DNA from: Mesocentrotus franciscanus
Lineage: Eukaryota; Echinodermata; Echinoidea; Camarodonta; Strongylocentrotidae
Direction: 5' to 3'
NCBI GenBank assembly: GCA_037976565.1
Contig: CP137666.1
Span: 58,476,125-58,540,124, forward strand
Length of the DNA stretch: 64,000 bases
The translations under genes and the position numbers were made by a program. Under the pieces are notes generated by a model. It was not told the origin of the DNA. It saw only the letters and a program-made list of their open reading frames with translations, and did no database searches. Below are positions 13,338 through 25,565 of the stretch, in pieces (within the stretch, counting starts at the first letter, position 1; each line of letters opens with the position of its first letter).

Positions 13338-13875
13338 TTAAAGGTACTATGTCCCATTTGCAGGCCCAAAAAATGAAAAGGTTAAATTCAAACGGCATTT
13401 GAAAGACAATACTAATTTAGAACTTCCCTAAAAAAAGGGGGGCTTGAAAATGTCTTTAAGTTGGAAAATAACGACTATTAGTTGTCGAATCGACTTAGGA
13501 GCTATAGAGCCAGTAAGTAATAGTCTGATTTTTCAGACCATTGTACTGAATGGTCGTACGTTTTATGCTGCGCAAAGATTCAATCAGTTTAATTTTGGCC
13601 ATTACAAGAAGTGGGTTATTGATGTAGACAAATGCTCATGTACCCTTTACAGCTCATTTTATGTATGTTATTACCAAAGATGAAAAAGCCAGTCAGTCAC
13701 TCAATAGTGTCTGACAGTGAAGTCTAGCAAGTAAACAGGTTTCCTTGCATAATTTGAATATTACGACACTGCTAACGTTTAAATTTCACAGATAGGACAT
13801 ACATGACATATTCATAATTCCTGCAAAGTTCTACAGAAATTGATGTTGGCTGCAAAAGGGACATAGTATCTTTAA
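13338..13875. mobile_element. Non-autonomous TIR element, copy 2 of the 5951 family
   Basis: It starts TTAAAGGTACTATGTCCC and ends GGGACATAGTATCTTTAA, an almost perfect TIR of 18 bp. It is alignable end to end with 5951-6485 with scattered substitutions and small indels. The open frame 13444-13683 lies inside the element and is not a gene. Confidence 0.87.
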
Positions 13876-16800
13876 GTGTTATCCTTTCACACTTTCAAGA
13901 TTTTAATAACTGGATGCAAGGGGGGAGTACATTTTACAAAATTATACAGAATTGGATTTTGATTTTAATTATGACCCAATCCTGTATCTTCAACGGAAAT
14001 GATAGCTCTTCTTAAACAAATGTTGTCTGGTTAAAATACTTCTTAAAATCATAATTCGATTGCATAGAGGTAGATCCACATCAATAGGACATGACACTGG
14101 TAAAATACCTCTACTAACTTGATTAGACTTGATATTACCAAAACTCTCCTTCAAATATGTCAAATTACACAGTTTAATCAACTGATATCACTAACAATTA
14201 ATCCTTTTGCATTCTGGATGCTTCTTTCCATGCTACAGCATATTGCTAAGCTATCTAAATGCACAGAAATACATTTTGTTTCAAGAGAGATGTGAAAAAA
14301 AAGAAAAGTGTTCCCCCACCAAAAAAAAACAAACAAACAAAACATTGAGCAGCCCTCATATATATTACTATCAAAGCTTCAAATGTGTGAATGTTCTTTT
14401 ACAGTGATTATGGTCACATTATCAATAATGTCAAACCAAGTCCTTGTATTTATCAACCTCAACATCCTAACCAAGATAATTCTCCATTGTTCAAAGTATA
14501 TCCTAGAGGTGAAATTAGACATCTGCTACCGGTACTCTAATGTTGTACATGCCTTTTTACATACATGATGTATTCACTGAAAAGGGAAATGTGTGAATTA
14601 TATTACAACTGGATGAAGCTGGTTATTTCAATGTTACCATTGAAGGAAGCTGGTAATAGTTGTGGTTACCTAGACTATGAACTACTCTTGATTTTGTATT
14701 TCTACTGGGATAAAAAGAGGATGCATACATTGTTTTAGATGATGTTTCAGTTTATTGTTTCATATTTTACACATTATGAGATAACATTAACAAAGAAATA
14801 TATAAATACTTCTAATTTAAAGCTAAGTGGTATAAAACAGCATGAATGAATCCCATAAATTTAGTTATGCTTTGCCCTATTGTGAGGATTCATCCTACTG
14901 GAAAATCTATATGTGTTGATACAGGGAGGACTGATTTCAATTTACTGTGGAGTGTGCAAATCAGTGAGCAAAGTATGGGTTAAATCTATTATTCAAATTA
15001 AAAAAAAAACACAATATTGAAAATCAGTTCAACATGTAATGGGAGACATGATAGGATGATTGATTGAAAACAAAGGAATAAAACTCCTTACAAATGACTC
15101 CTCATGTTATGATATTATCTATGGTTTTAGGGATATTTGAACCATGGTATGAACTTGATAACTTTTTTACTTATTCCAGGGTGTTTTTCTTTCATTACCA
15201 GATTGATGTACAATTCAACTGCCTTCATAACCACATCAAAATGTTACATACAGTCCTTTTTATGTTGGACAAACAAATCTATACAAGCAACAAATGAGTA
15301 GATTAATAGTAACTAAATCCTCATTATCATCAACAAAGACCGAAATATTTCACTGCCTTGTCACACTGCTTTCCATGAAATCTTACTGGCCATGAACAGG
15401 AATGAGTTACTTGAGAAACAAACACAGAATTAGATCATCAATTAATCCTGCCATGGTGACAATACATCTTTTTCAACACAATAAGACTTTCTCATAAAAG
15501 AGGATGCCGACTTGTTTGTTTATTTGTTTGTTGGCTTGATCAGTGGTGGAAGTAAACAATTATCTATGTGAGAGGGCGATAACTTGTAATAAAGGTAGAC
15601 TTGAGTGGGCTTTATTTGGTAAAAGCATTTTATTTCCCGTTTTTCTTTCATTCTTTGTATCCTTTCCATTTAGAGATCATATCATTTGTTGTTCCGTTAG
15701 AAAAGAAAGAATGCTAAAATCATTATCAAAACTGCAAAGGACTAGGCCTGTTTCTGGCACATCATCTAAATATTTACCAATATAATGAAGACGAAATCCT
15801 CACTATTTTCTCAATATATCTACCACTTCAATCCTTACTACAGAAAGAAGTTGACAGTTACATTTTGCACTTGTATTAACAAAATGGTTATACAGGACTA
15901 CAGTCTATACGATGCCTGTCTTTAAAAAGTGTTTATTGCGGATTTCTTTGATAGAACTGGAAGAGGAAATTTTCTCGCCTGTTTCACATGACTTTTTGGT
16001 TTCTGGATAGCTGTATAATGCACAATAGGAGAAAACAATGTTCACTCATTAAATTTCAATTGGAACTAAAAGAAAGAATTTCAAAGATAATTCACATGTC
16101 CTGAACACTTCTTTCCCCCCTATCGGTCTATCATGAAATAAGCAAAAATCTCACTCCTCTCAAATTCTATAGCATTTCTGGAGGCTTCTATTTACATGAG
16201 TTGCCTAATCTTTGTGCGTTACAGCTGATGCAAGGGCTTGGAAAAGTTTCGGAAGCAGCTCGGATCCGGTGCGATCAGGATGAGGTCATCCGTAATCAGA
16301 TTGGTCAATAGTTACGGACAAAGACACCAGTTGGTTGGTTGGTATCGGCAGCCAGGCATGCAATGGAATGTTGGCTCTTCCATCTACCGTGCATGCATGC
16401 TATGACATTGAGAAGTACGCCCAGGTACGCATTGTCATCTGCTAGGAACTTAAAGGATGTTAATAATGTGTCAAATAAATATGAGATAAATCCCTGCTGG
16501 CTCCAAACAGATGATATGTGGGTAATGTAAAAGATCGTCTGCCAAGAGGGTGTTAACTTAACTTTAACATAAAGTGAACGGCTTTCTGATCTATGGACAA
16601 TGAATACGATCGCCTTCCAGAAGGATGTAACCTCATATACTTAAACACATAGTTAACGTTCTTCTGGCTCTGAACAAATGGGCAGTGTATAAGATTGTCT
16701 GCAAGAAGGAAGTTAAGTCAAACTTAACAGAAGTAACATTCTTTTTGAGCTCTGCGGATGAGATCACTGTAAAAAAACTTGTCTGTTTGTCTTGGACAAA

Positions 16801-17501
16801 TGAGAAATTAAATTATGTCTATGACCTATGAGCCATATGAGAAATGGTAGGGAAAAAAAAGAATTTATTGCAAAGAAAAGTAGGTTAACCCATCGCCTTC
16901 AGAAACTGGGTGGTCCCTGAATGAAACCTATGGGAGTTAGAGAATTCAGCAATCATTTGGGTTGATTCAGTGTCACTTGACACATGAAATCACATCACAG
17001 ATTTGTCAGAAAGTGCAGACTTCCCTTCATTTCTTGGAAATGGATTGCACACTCCGTCTCTCAGATAGAAAGTTTGACGTCATCTGTCTCCTGTCCCTAC
17101 TTCCCTGCCTGAACAAAAAGTGATCTGAAGCAAGACCTAGGTTGACATAAACGTCCTTATTCAAACTTCACAGGTTACTCAAGCAGAAGTGCATTGACTC
17201 AGAATGAAACAATCCTATCGCAATTCCTCAACAGAGATTACATAATCAATGATGGAGGGGAAATCGCTTCATGAATGGAACAGCCCTTTGATACTACATC
17301 CGTAGGTTAAAGATTAACCAGGCAGATTTTTCAAGAACTGCTTAAATATCTATCCAGTCACCAAAATCAGTCAGTTTCTTGCAAAGTCACCGAGCGACCA
17401 GCATGCTTACGAGTAACCTGGAATAATTAGCAGACTTTACACAAAGTGAAATAGAAATTTGGGGCTGAAAGTTTGGAAGTGTACTGAAATCATATTTAAA
17501 G
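13876..17501. other. Upstream region of TIMP gene A
   Basis: Besides the hairpin array no feature is clear. I cannot place a TATA box or a 5' UTR exon with confidence. Confidence 0.55.
16441..16772. repeat. Array of four small hairpin repeats
   Basis: Successive units of about 75-85 bp each carry a left arm like GTCTGCCAAGAGGGTGTTAAC or GCCTTCCAGAAGGATGTAAC and a right arm like GTTAACGTTCTTCTGGCTC. GATCGTCTG, GATCGCC and GATTGTCTG mark unit starts near 16533, 16608 and 16693. They are degenerate members of the hairpin family also seen at 5058, 18468, 31621, 36163, 36240 and 55006. The array ends about 730 bp upstream of gene A. Confidence 0.65.
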
Positions 17502-17634
17502 ATGGCATCCTTTCTGAAATCATCCTCATCTGGTATAATGAGATGCTTTATCTTGGTTACCTTGGTGACCTCTGCTCTTGCCTGTATGTGTCAACCTTCT
17601 CATCCTCAGCAGCAATACTGCAAGGCAAATTTTG
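17502..17634 (+). CDS. TIMP: TIMP gene A exon 1 (signal peptide and N-terminal CxC motif)
   Basis: The exon has 133 nt: 44 codons plus one base, so it ends in phase 1 before the donor GTAAGT at 17635. It starts at the first in-frame ATG of an open stretch whose hydrophobic segment ends at Ala27. The next residues are Cys-Met-Cys. Met at mature position 2 replaces the Thr or Ser usual in vertebrate TIMPs. Confidence 0.92.
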
Positions 17635-18008
17635 GTAAGTTTTTATCCTCTTGACTTAGCTTTTTATATTTCTTGACTGTTTTATGTTTCTTGTTAAATG
17701 AACATCCATTTCAAACAAGCTGGATTATTACTTTTTGGTCATATTGAGTCTCATGAAAGTTTACTCTGCATTTAAAAGCTATGATGAACATAGATACATG
17801 ACAGTCTTTCTGTTCAATCTGCAGTAAAGATGTGACCTTTTTTTAAATGGCAGACAGTATCAAGAAGTTTGAGACTTTCCTCTAACTTTCACTCCATTTT
17901 CAGACAGGATCCTACGCTTTATTATATTCAGCACCATTCCATCATTTGAAGAAAAAAAAGTTTTTGAAAAAGCCTTTTGAAAGACCAAGAGTAATGAGTG
18001 ATTAAACT

Positions 18009-18050
<42 letters not shown>

Positions 18051-19828
18051 AGGGAGAGAAAGAGGGGTTGCAGTGCACTTCACAGTCACTTTTTCAATCC
18101 ACTTGTGAAAGCAAAAGTATAATATCATGTACCTTTCAAATACAAGAGGTTGTTCATAGTCAATTTGATTAAATTTTATGAATGTTTGATCTCCTAACAG
18201 TGCTAACAGGACACATCTTGGAAAAGAATCCAATAGACGACATACAACTGAGAGGGCGCTTTGGTCAGTTTGAGTATATTATCAACGTGGACAAGATCTT
18301 CAAGGAGAATGAGAATCTGAAGAAGGGTGCATCAGGGTTCCCACTGTCTATCCTGACATCACCAGGAGACAGTCTCTGTGGACCCAAGTCACTCAAGATA
18401 GGAACAAAGTATATCATAGCAGGTAAGAACACAATGCCTTCAAATCACTTTTAATATCTATTGTGGACAGCCAGAAGGATGTTAATTGTGTCAATGTATG
18501 ATTTAAAAACCTTCTGGCTGATGATTCACACTTGATCCCATGGATGATAACATATGCCAACTTAAATCATGAAAAATATATCTTACTTGACTCTTACAAT
18601 ATTTTTCCCTTTATGAGAACACAATAATGCACTTGATAATGTAAGTTTGGCCAAAATTTTACTCCCATGTTATGACCAATAAAACTGGTCTGAAATAAGA
18701 AACTTCATACATTTTGCATGCTTCTGAAAGCTGTTGTGACTATAGATACACATAACCCAAGGACAAATCTGATATCATATCTAAAATATATACCATCACT
18801 TGGAAGACGTATCTTTTCCTTTTCTCTCTGGAGGAAAAATAGTAATGAAATGTATTTTTTTGTTCCTCAGGTAGCGTTGTTGATGGTGAGCTTCACATCA
18901 GTGCATGTGATTGGATAGAGGAATGGAGAGATGTAACACAGCAACAGAAAAAAGGAATCAAGAACTTCTACAGCGCATACTGTTCTCAGTGCACGGTGAG
19001 TTCAACATCTAATATTAAAGTTTGAAGGAAACAAATTTAAACTGTTTGGGACGGTGTAATTTTTATTCCAAGAATACTGTATCTTATTCATGTCAATCAC
19101 TTCAGGCTACTCTTACTTCATATTTAGAAACTTAATTATTAGTCTACACATTCTTTCCTAACTTTTTTTACGAGAGGGGAGGGGGGAATGGCAAACAATG
19201 ATACAAAGAAAGAAAGAAAGAATAGAGGCACACCTTTTTTTATACCAATCATGGAGGATAAGGAGAAGTAAACTATTTTTTTAATGTGCAAGATGAAAAA
19301 TATCTCAGAACTTTTTAGTACATCACTAAAAATACTATTTTCTACTTTTCATGACTTGGTAAGGCAATGTATACAAGTGATGATACAAAGTTATGATACT
19401 ATAAGCTCTACAAAATGTGCTGATGATTGCACAAAAAACCATTAACCCAAGATAACTAGGGATTGAGTCTATGGAATCACATGCTATACTAAATTCAAAT
19501 GGTAACCGGCAGGTTAAGTGAGGACCACACCCTTGACTTTCATCTCATTTATGTCCAACAGATCCAGTCTACTATGGGTGGATTTAGGCAGAACAGTGGA
19601 GGAGCAGCCGGTGGGTGTATCTATGACCCCTCCCCCAGCATGGTGGATGGCGTGGAGGACTGCCAGGCTCTCTATGCTACCTGCATCGTCCAGCAGGGAC
19701 AGGCGTGTCAGTGGTATCACCGTGGTAACGACTACCAGGACTGCATCAGGAGGAACAAGCCTTACTACCATGGGGTCGAGACGACGCAGAGTGTGAATTT
19801 TCCAATCATGGATGATGTTACAACGTAA
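17502..19828 (+). CDS. TIMP: TIMP gene A: complete four-exon tissue inhibitor of metalloproteinases
   Basis: Joined exons 17502-17634, 18201-18422, 18871-18995 and 19562-19828 give 248 codons plus TAA. The first 27 residues form a hydrophobic signal peptide ending SALA, followed directly by mature CMCQPSHPQQQYC, the TIMP N-terminal CxC...C motif whose free Cys1 amine binds the metalloproteinase zinc. Exon 2 carries the OB-fold core and a SLCG cysteine, exon 3 the SACDW and AYCSQC cysteines. Mature cysteines total 12, the family norm: by analogy 1-70, 3-99 and 13-124 pair in the N-domain and six lie in the C-domain. It should be secreted and act in extracellular matrix. Echinoderm TIMP relatives include sea cucumber tensilin, a connective-tissue stiffening protein, so a matrix role beyond protease inhibition is possible. 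An in-frame Met at residue 13 would give a shorter signal peptide. Exons are inferred from splice signals and homology, not transcripts. Confidence 0.93.
17635..18200 (+). other. Gene A intron 1
   Basis: GTAAGT...CTAACAG, 566 nt, phase 1. It holds a GA-rich microsatellite at about 18011-18046 and nothing else I can identify. Confidence 0.85.
18201..18422 (+). CDS. TIMP: TIMP gene A exon 2 (N-domain OB-fold core)
   Basis: The acceptor CTAACAG ends at 18200 and the donor GTAAGA begins at 18423. The 222 nt run phase 1 to phase 1. The product begins VLTGHILEKNP, matching the VIRGKV strand A of TIMPs, continues with FEYIINVDKIFK (strand B), the SLCG cysteine and ends TKYIIAG, the conserved strand before the exon 2/3 junction. 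The A-B loop is of ordinary TIMP length here, in contrast to gene B. Confidence 0.92.
18423..18870 (+). other. Gene A intron 2
   Basis: GTAAGA...TCCTCAG, 448 nt, phase 1. It contains a hairpin repeat (18468-18520) shortly after the donor. Confidence 0.85.
18468..18520. repeat. Hairpin repeat in gene A intron 2
   Basis: CAGCCAGAAGG and CCTTCTGGCTG form a perfect 11-bp inverted repeat separated by 31 bp. The arms match the family core. Confidence 0.65.
18871..18995 (+). CDS. TIMP: TIMP gene A exon 3
   Basis: The acceptor TGTTCCTCAG ends at 18870 and the donor GTGAGT starts at 18996. The exon is 125 nt, from phase 1 to phase 0. It encodes VDGELHISACDW, the family's DG(K/E)(M/L)HI..C strand, then an amphipathic helix with QQQKKGIKNFYSAYCSQC, which matches the helix and the C-x-x-C boundary between N- and C-domains of TIMPs. 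Confidence 0.92.
18996..19561 (+). other. Gene A intron 3
   Basis: GTGAGT...CCAACAG, 566 nt, phase 0. No coding or repeat feature stands out besides a short (AAAG)n run near 19206. Confidence 0.85.
19562..19828 (+). CDS. TIMP: TIMP gene A exon 4 (C-terminal domain and stop)
   Basis: The acceptor GTCCAACAG ends at 19561; the frame is open to TAA at 19826-19828. The exon encodes 88 residues with five cysteines (GGC, EDC, ATC, QAC, QDC). It lacks the CxxxxC...C run typical of vertebrate TIMP C-domains and carries a Gly/Ser-rich linker (near GGFRQNSGGAAGG) instead, so the C-domain is divergent. It is more GC-rich than the surrounding introns, as expected for coding sequence. Confidence 0.9.
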   Translation: MQSTMGGFRQNSGGAAGGCIYDPSPSMVDGVEDCQALYATCIVQQGQACQWYHRGNDYQDCIRRNKPYYHGVETTQSVNFPIMDDVTT

Positions 19829-20020
19829 TACCAACATGGTCTGGAGGACTGCCAAGCCTTCTATGCTAACTATCACCATGGTATCGACTACCAGGACTGT
19901 ATCCAGAGGAACAGACCTCTGTACCAGGGGTTCAAGACAACATATAGTGTCAATTTTCCTGTCATGGATGATATTATGATGTTATACCCATATAGCATGA
20001 TAGTCTACTTAACAGTTTGA
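19829..20020 (+). pseudogene. Decayed duplicate of the gene A C-terminal coding segment, in the 3' UTR
   Basis: From 19841 the sequence reads LEDCQAFYAN..YHHGIDYQDC..NRPLYQGFKTTYSVNFPVMDD, a second copy of the segment at 19652-19822. It lies in the same frame as gene A's exon 4, 12 nt after the TAA, and stays open until TGA at 20018-20020. Relative to the first copy it lacks 11 codons, removing two cysteines (ATC and QAC), and has many amino-acid replacements. No acceptor AG immediately precedes it. The simplest reading is a tandem duplication that is now 3' UTR or pseudogene sequence; stop readthrough or an unseen alternative splice could still expose it. Confidence 0.85.
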
Positions 20021-20298
20021 AATAAGTGCTCACAATGTTTTAAGAAAATAAGTGCATATAGCACTCTAAATACAAACACAGATTTTCATATCTGATTGGA
20101 CCAGTCTTATGTATATTGATGTCTATATAAGAGTTGTACAGAGTACTTATCTGTTTTGCAAAATAGATCTTCCTTGAAATATGATCTGAAGTCAGAGTTT
20201 GTCATGCTCAGAAAATTTGACATATCTTGCCTATTATTTATTGCAAGGATAAATTATATTGTATATAGTTAATATATTTGTAGAATACTGTTAGTTCA

Positions 20299-20304
20299 AA
20301 TAAA
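20299..20304 (+). promoter_or_regulatory. Candidate polyadenylation signal of TIMP gene A
   Basis: AATAAA lies about 470 nt after the gene A stop and is a canonical hexamer on the coding strand. No transcript end is known, and such hexamers occur by chance in AT-rich DNA. Confidence 0.4.
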
Positions 20305-20819
20305 CAGACAGGAGGAATCCATCAAAAAAATATGAAATGATGTTGCTGCACATTGCTACTTGATATTTAAATTGAAACTTAGTTTGTTACTAATGGACGG
20401 TAAATTAGGGGGGAAATTCCATCTCTTCTATTACACCATATTTCACATTACTTCAGACTTTAGGTAAATACAAACTCACTGAAAAACAGTACAGGGATGT
20501 GGAACACAATCATGGTTCAACTTTTGTGTAAAAGTACCAAAATGTTAGTAACTCCAAAGTGAGAAATATAGATAGCGCCATCTACTGTCTTCTCTTATAC
20601 AGCTGCTATCTACTTCAATCAGTTCAGGACTACTCTACCTGCAAACTGGGAGTACCATACAGATAAATAAAAAAGGAGATGAATAATCCAATGTGATAAT
20701 TTAAAAAATAATAAAGACTACAATTTCTATGATGAAAAAAAGTAACTTCTATGATTTCCATTGCTTTGACATTTTGCATTCTAATATAACTCTTTTGTAT
20801 AAGTTTATTTTTAGGGCAA

Positions 20820-20916
20820 ACAGAAAAAGGGTGAGAGAGAAAGAAATGAAGAAGGGATGAGAGAAAGATGGAAGGGATGGGAAAGGGAAGAGATGTAATG
20901 GTACAAAATAAGATAC

Positions 20917-20948
<32 letters not shown>

Positions 20949-21160
20949 AACATAATGAAAGGAAATAAGAGAAAGAGTTCAGGAGTGATGCAAATAAGAT
21001 TAGAATCATATATGACCTATAAACAATAAGATTACAGAAGATAAAGAAAAAACAAATGAGAAAGGGATAATTGGAGAGAGAGATATATATATATATATAC
21101 ATATATAGAGAGAGAGACAGAGAGAGAGAGTGAGAGAGCAAGAGAGAGGGAGGGGGGTTG
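20820..21160. repeat. GA/TA-rich simple sequence
   Basis: Purine tract with (GA)n at about 20918-20941 and mixed (TA)n/(GA)n at about 21075-21140. Confidence 0.92.
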
Positions 21161-21366
21161 AGTAATTAGATGAAATTTGATACAGAGAAAGATAATAATA
21201 AAAAAATTGCAGATAGTAGGAGAGACAATACGTCATAAATCAAATTAGAATTATAAATAAGCCATGAAAAAAGAAAAAGTGAGAGAAACTCAAGAAAAGA
21301 GCCATCTTTATATTTAATTTGTGAAAGTTTCTGGCTTACAGAAGTAAAATTAAATATAGGTCATAG

Positions 21367-21378
21367 AAGAGAGAGAGA

Positions 21379-21448
<70 letters not shown>
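21367..21448. repeat. (GA)n microsatellite
   Basis: Almost uninterrupted GA dinucleotides with one GGGA break near the start. Confidence 0.96.
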
Positions 21449-21452
<4 letters not shown>

Positions 21453-24400
21453 CAAACAAAGAGAAAGAGAGATATACATAAAAAAGAGACTGACAATAAG
21501 TTATGAAAATATTTTTTTTCTTCTTCAGTTTAGCTTGAGTCTCAACTTTGTCCTGGATCCTACTACTGCTATTGAAAATCTGTGACTGTGATGGGAGGAG
21601 CCACAGTTCAATTTCATCTGAGCAAATAAAACATCAACAATTTATTCATTATCAAATGCCTGATTTCACGTTCCCCTAATTTCCTTATTGACAAAATCTT
21701 TATATGAAACAGCAATTCATCTCTTTGCTCCTTCCTCTCAAAAATAACCTAGAGCATTTAAGATTCCAGAGGATATTTTCAATTACACCCAATAAAATTC
21801 ATTTAAATGATGAAAAGTACTGATTTAATATGAAGTGACAAACAGTGTGCAAATAGGAAGGAAGGGATGAAAAATAGGGATATATCAGGCTTATTTTTCA
21901 GCAAAGATGATTTCTCTTTAAGCGGAAAAAATAGGGAAATGCTTTACTTTATTATTTGACCAATTGACAGGTGAGTGTCTCTGAAGTGGGTCACATAACT
22001 GTATACTATGAATTAATAAAGTTTATGTGAACATATATTCCCCTTGATCTGTTTTCCTGTCCTCATTCAAAGTCATCCCAAATTCATTATCCAAAATAAT
22101 AATGACCTCGAGCAATTAAATGTAAAACATGCTTGCAACATGTTGAGACTACATGGTGGACTCACACAGCTTAACTATCTATGCTGCCCTCTCAAGTCTA
22201 AATCTATAAAATGTTTCTTGATTTTTTATATCATGATACAGCAAGCTGGATATAGAACATGAATTTAATGTCACAGAATAAATGTTGAATTTAATAATTG
22301 GATTTTAAAAATTCAAAACAGATTTAGTAGTGAAGGAACAATTAGTCCTTAAATATTAAGATAATTCCTATGATTCAGTGTTGAAATATATAACTATATA
22401 TTTTACTTATGGCTCTAACACGATAGCAACTACTTTCGAAAAATCAACTCAAGGGCAATTCCAATACCCGGTTGGAAATCATGTTCGGATTACGTAATAC
22501 ATCATTATCATGTTTACATATTTCAATTGATGACACACAAAGCTACCGAGCCGTAAGTTGACTCTTTTTAAAGAAGTTGTGATTGCGTTCTCCGTTTATA
22601 CCCCTCCCCTTCCTCAGTTCTTGTAAGACTTATCTATTTCTGAAATCCTCATACAAGAACCATACGTATTTTTAATACACTCGTTTATGGAATGCAATAC
22701 ACTTTGTGACAAGAGGTTTATATATATCATGGGAAAGTTTGTATTTCATCTTTTGCCAATATATTATTGGATTACCATTTAATCATGAATTTTAAATGAT
22801 AAAAACATCAACATTACAACCGATGCTGTCAGTTCCAGTTAGCATTTGGCGCTAGACATGTAGTTAAAAATGAAAGTAGTCTAGCATTGCAGACCCAGGT
22901 GTTGGTCAATTGCCTACAAAACACACACAAATGTAATCAAGTTACACAAATTTAGACAAACAGATCATTATCCTTGTAATAATCAAGAGATGAACAGTAT
23001 TATAATGTATACTTTTTTTAGATAAAGACATTATCTAGCTTGTACTCCATTCATTTCCAGCAAACTTTGGTCTTTTAACCAAAGCTAGAAGACCATACAG
23101 GTGCATGGATGACACGCAATGCAAATTAACACTTGACTTTGGGGTTATGAGCTCCTTGATTGGACGTCATAAACTAATTATACCAAGGAAATCAAAGAAA
23201 TGCAATATTTCCTCAAATGTCCAAAACAATGACGTCCTCTGACGCTCCAATAATAAACAAAACTTGTTTTTGTCCACTAGCAGGTGAGTGGACTTATGAC
23301 ATGTTTGCTTCTTCTTTCAAAACTGACCTGTTATCAAAATATGATTTTGTCTATGATGAAAGAGAGGACATAGCTTACTTGCCTAAGAAGATGTGTTTAA
23401 ACACATATCAAATATTTCAAAGCAACTTGTTTTTAGCCACTCAGGGTTGTATATAAAGGATTTGCATTGAAACACATCTCTTTCATGCAAGGGCCACCTA
23501 TTCTCTGACTTTCTAATACTGACCTCCTCCTATCTGTGTATCAATCGTCAATTAATTTTTAATAAATGTTGAGTGGTTGAGAAAAAAAAAATCTTTAAGC
23601 CCAGACTAGATACTGGGTACATTACTATCTTTGTAACGAACTAGATTCATGGACTGCCGAAGTGTTATATTATGGTATAATATATACATTGTAAGGGAGA
23701 CAAAAGTTGACTTAAAAATTCTGTTGCCTGGTATGAAAATGAACTAAGATATCAAACCTTTTAAGACTACCAGTTTAGGATAGACTGCATGTGTACTGGT
23801 ATCACAAAATGATGTTTAATTTGCACATACCAGTTGAAATCCAATAGAAAGGTTTGCGAGCTCATTCAAATATGGAAATCAAGGGAAGACTCCCCAATCC
23901 TCCCTCTGTCTCACATGGTGCAACCGCAAGCCCATTGTATAACGGAAGACTTGTTTTCATGAACCAATATTAATATAGGGGAAATGTATATTTCCCGATA
24001 ATGATTTCCATTCTCTCTCAAACAGAATATTCAACCCATTGATATTCAGAAATAATCATTCCCATGAGCAATATTTGAAGCAACTTGTACTCTTGTGGTG
24101 ATAGGTAGGTATAGAGAAGTGAAATTCTGAGAAGTACATGCCATATGTTATTGACTTCATGGTCATGAGGCGTTACTTCCTCAATGTCATGTGATATCAA
24201 ATGAGGTTGTGATTATATGAAGCTAGGTTAAAAAGACTGCAATCATTATGGGTCATCCACCTTTTTGTGCAATCCCGGATACATTTCCAACAATCTAATA
24301 AATGTTTGAACTAAACAACAGGAATATGTATTTAAAAAAAAAAAAAAAACAGTAATAAAAACGATTAAACTTAAAAAAATTTAAGATTTTAAAAACTCTG

Positions 24401-25565
24401 TGGGAGAGTATTTTTTCCTCTAGAGCTATACCCTCACAAGGTGACATTTCCTCTTTATGAGGCATTTCATCTGCAGTTGCCTTTCTTCACCCAGTTATAA
24501 GATATATGTACCTGTGAGGCAGATGCTGGAAAAATGCTTTGAGTGATATATTCAAGTGATGTATATACTATTTTGCTCATTTCTATGCCTATAATCTTCA
24601 TTAGATGGAACAGTGCAAATCATTGTGTGCCAAGCAGATATAACATAATCTTGTCTTGACAGATCCCTCGACCCTCGTAGACTGTATATTATATGCTTAC
24701 CACCCCCTAAAGAATAGAATACTATAAAAAAAAGTGTGAGTCTTCTTTTGCAAAACTGCATTTTGAACAATAACAATGTAGGCCATTTTGAAGAATAGAA
24801 TGCTTAAGAATGTCTGAGTTCATAAAACTACAATTGCAACAATGACATATTAACCAGCAACTGCTGAGGCAGGGTGTAGAAGATATTCCATAGTCAGCCA
24901 GCCTATGATTGATTCTTGAGATGGGTTGGTGAAAGGAGAGAACATTGAACCAATTAAACTCACTTGATCCCAGGACATGAACCACATTCCCTGCACATTC
25001 ATGTTGACATAGTCAAACAAACATGAGTTTGAAGCATACTTCCTTCCCATTCTCACGCATAGGAGAACATGGCATGCTTTTCTTTCTTTTCGTTCAAACT
25101 TGAGGTTATTAACTTCCAGTAATCTTTTTTTTTAAATGACTGTTTGTAAAAGAGCATAAGCATTGCAAAACTAGATATTTGTCCAATTTCGCATAAAAGA
25201 GAACTCTAATATATTTTAAGAAAACCATTTATAAAATTTCAGTTAAAATATTGGAAAATCCCCTTATTAATTTCACTCAACTATAGGAAGGGGTCACATT
25301 TATTGCCATAAATTCATAAATCTTACATGCAATTGTTTATATATTCATATGTTGGAAAGTCTCTACCTGTAATCTTGTAGTATGTGGCCACATCGTCCAT
25401 TATTTATGTATGTTCCAGCACTATAATACAGTTCAACGTATGGTACATGTTGTTCTGGGAACAATTGCTCTGTGGACAATTTCCTATACTAAACAAATTA
25501 CTTACCTAATACTATACCTAATTCTAACCTTAATCCTAAGCTTAAACTTAAAAACCTTAACATAA

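Noticed and set aside
13444..13683. 79-codon open frame
   Set aside because: It lies wholly inside the TIR element, and the matching part of the copy at 5951 shows no preserved frame.
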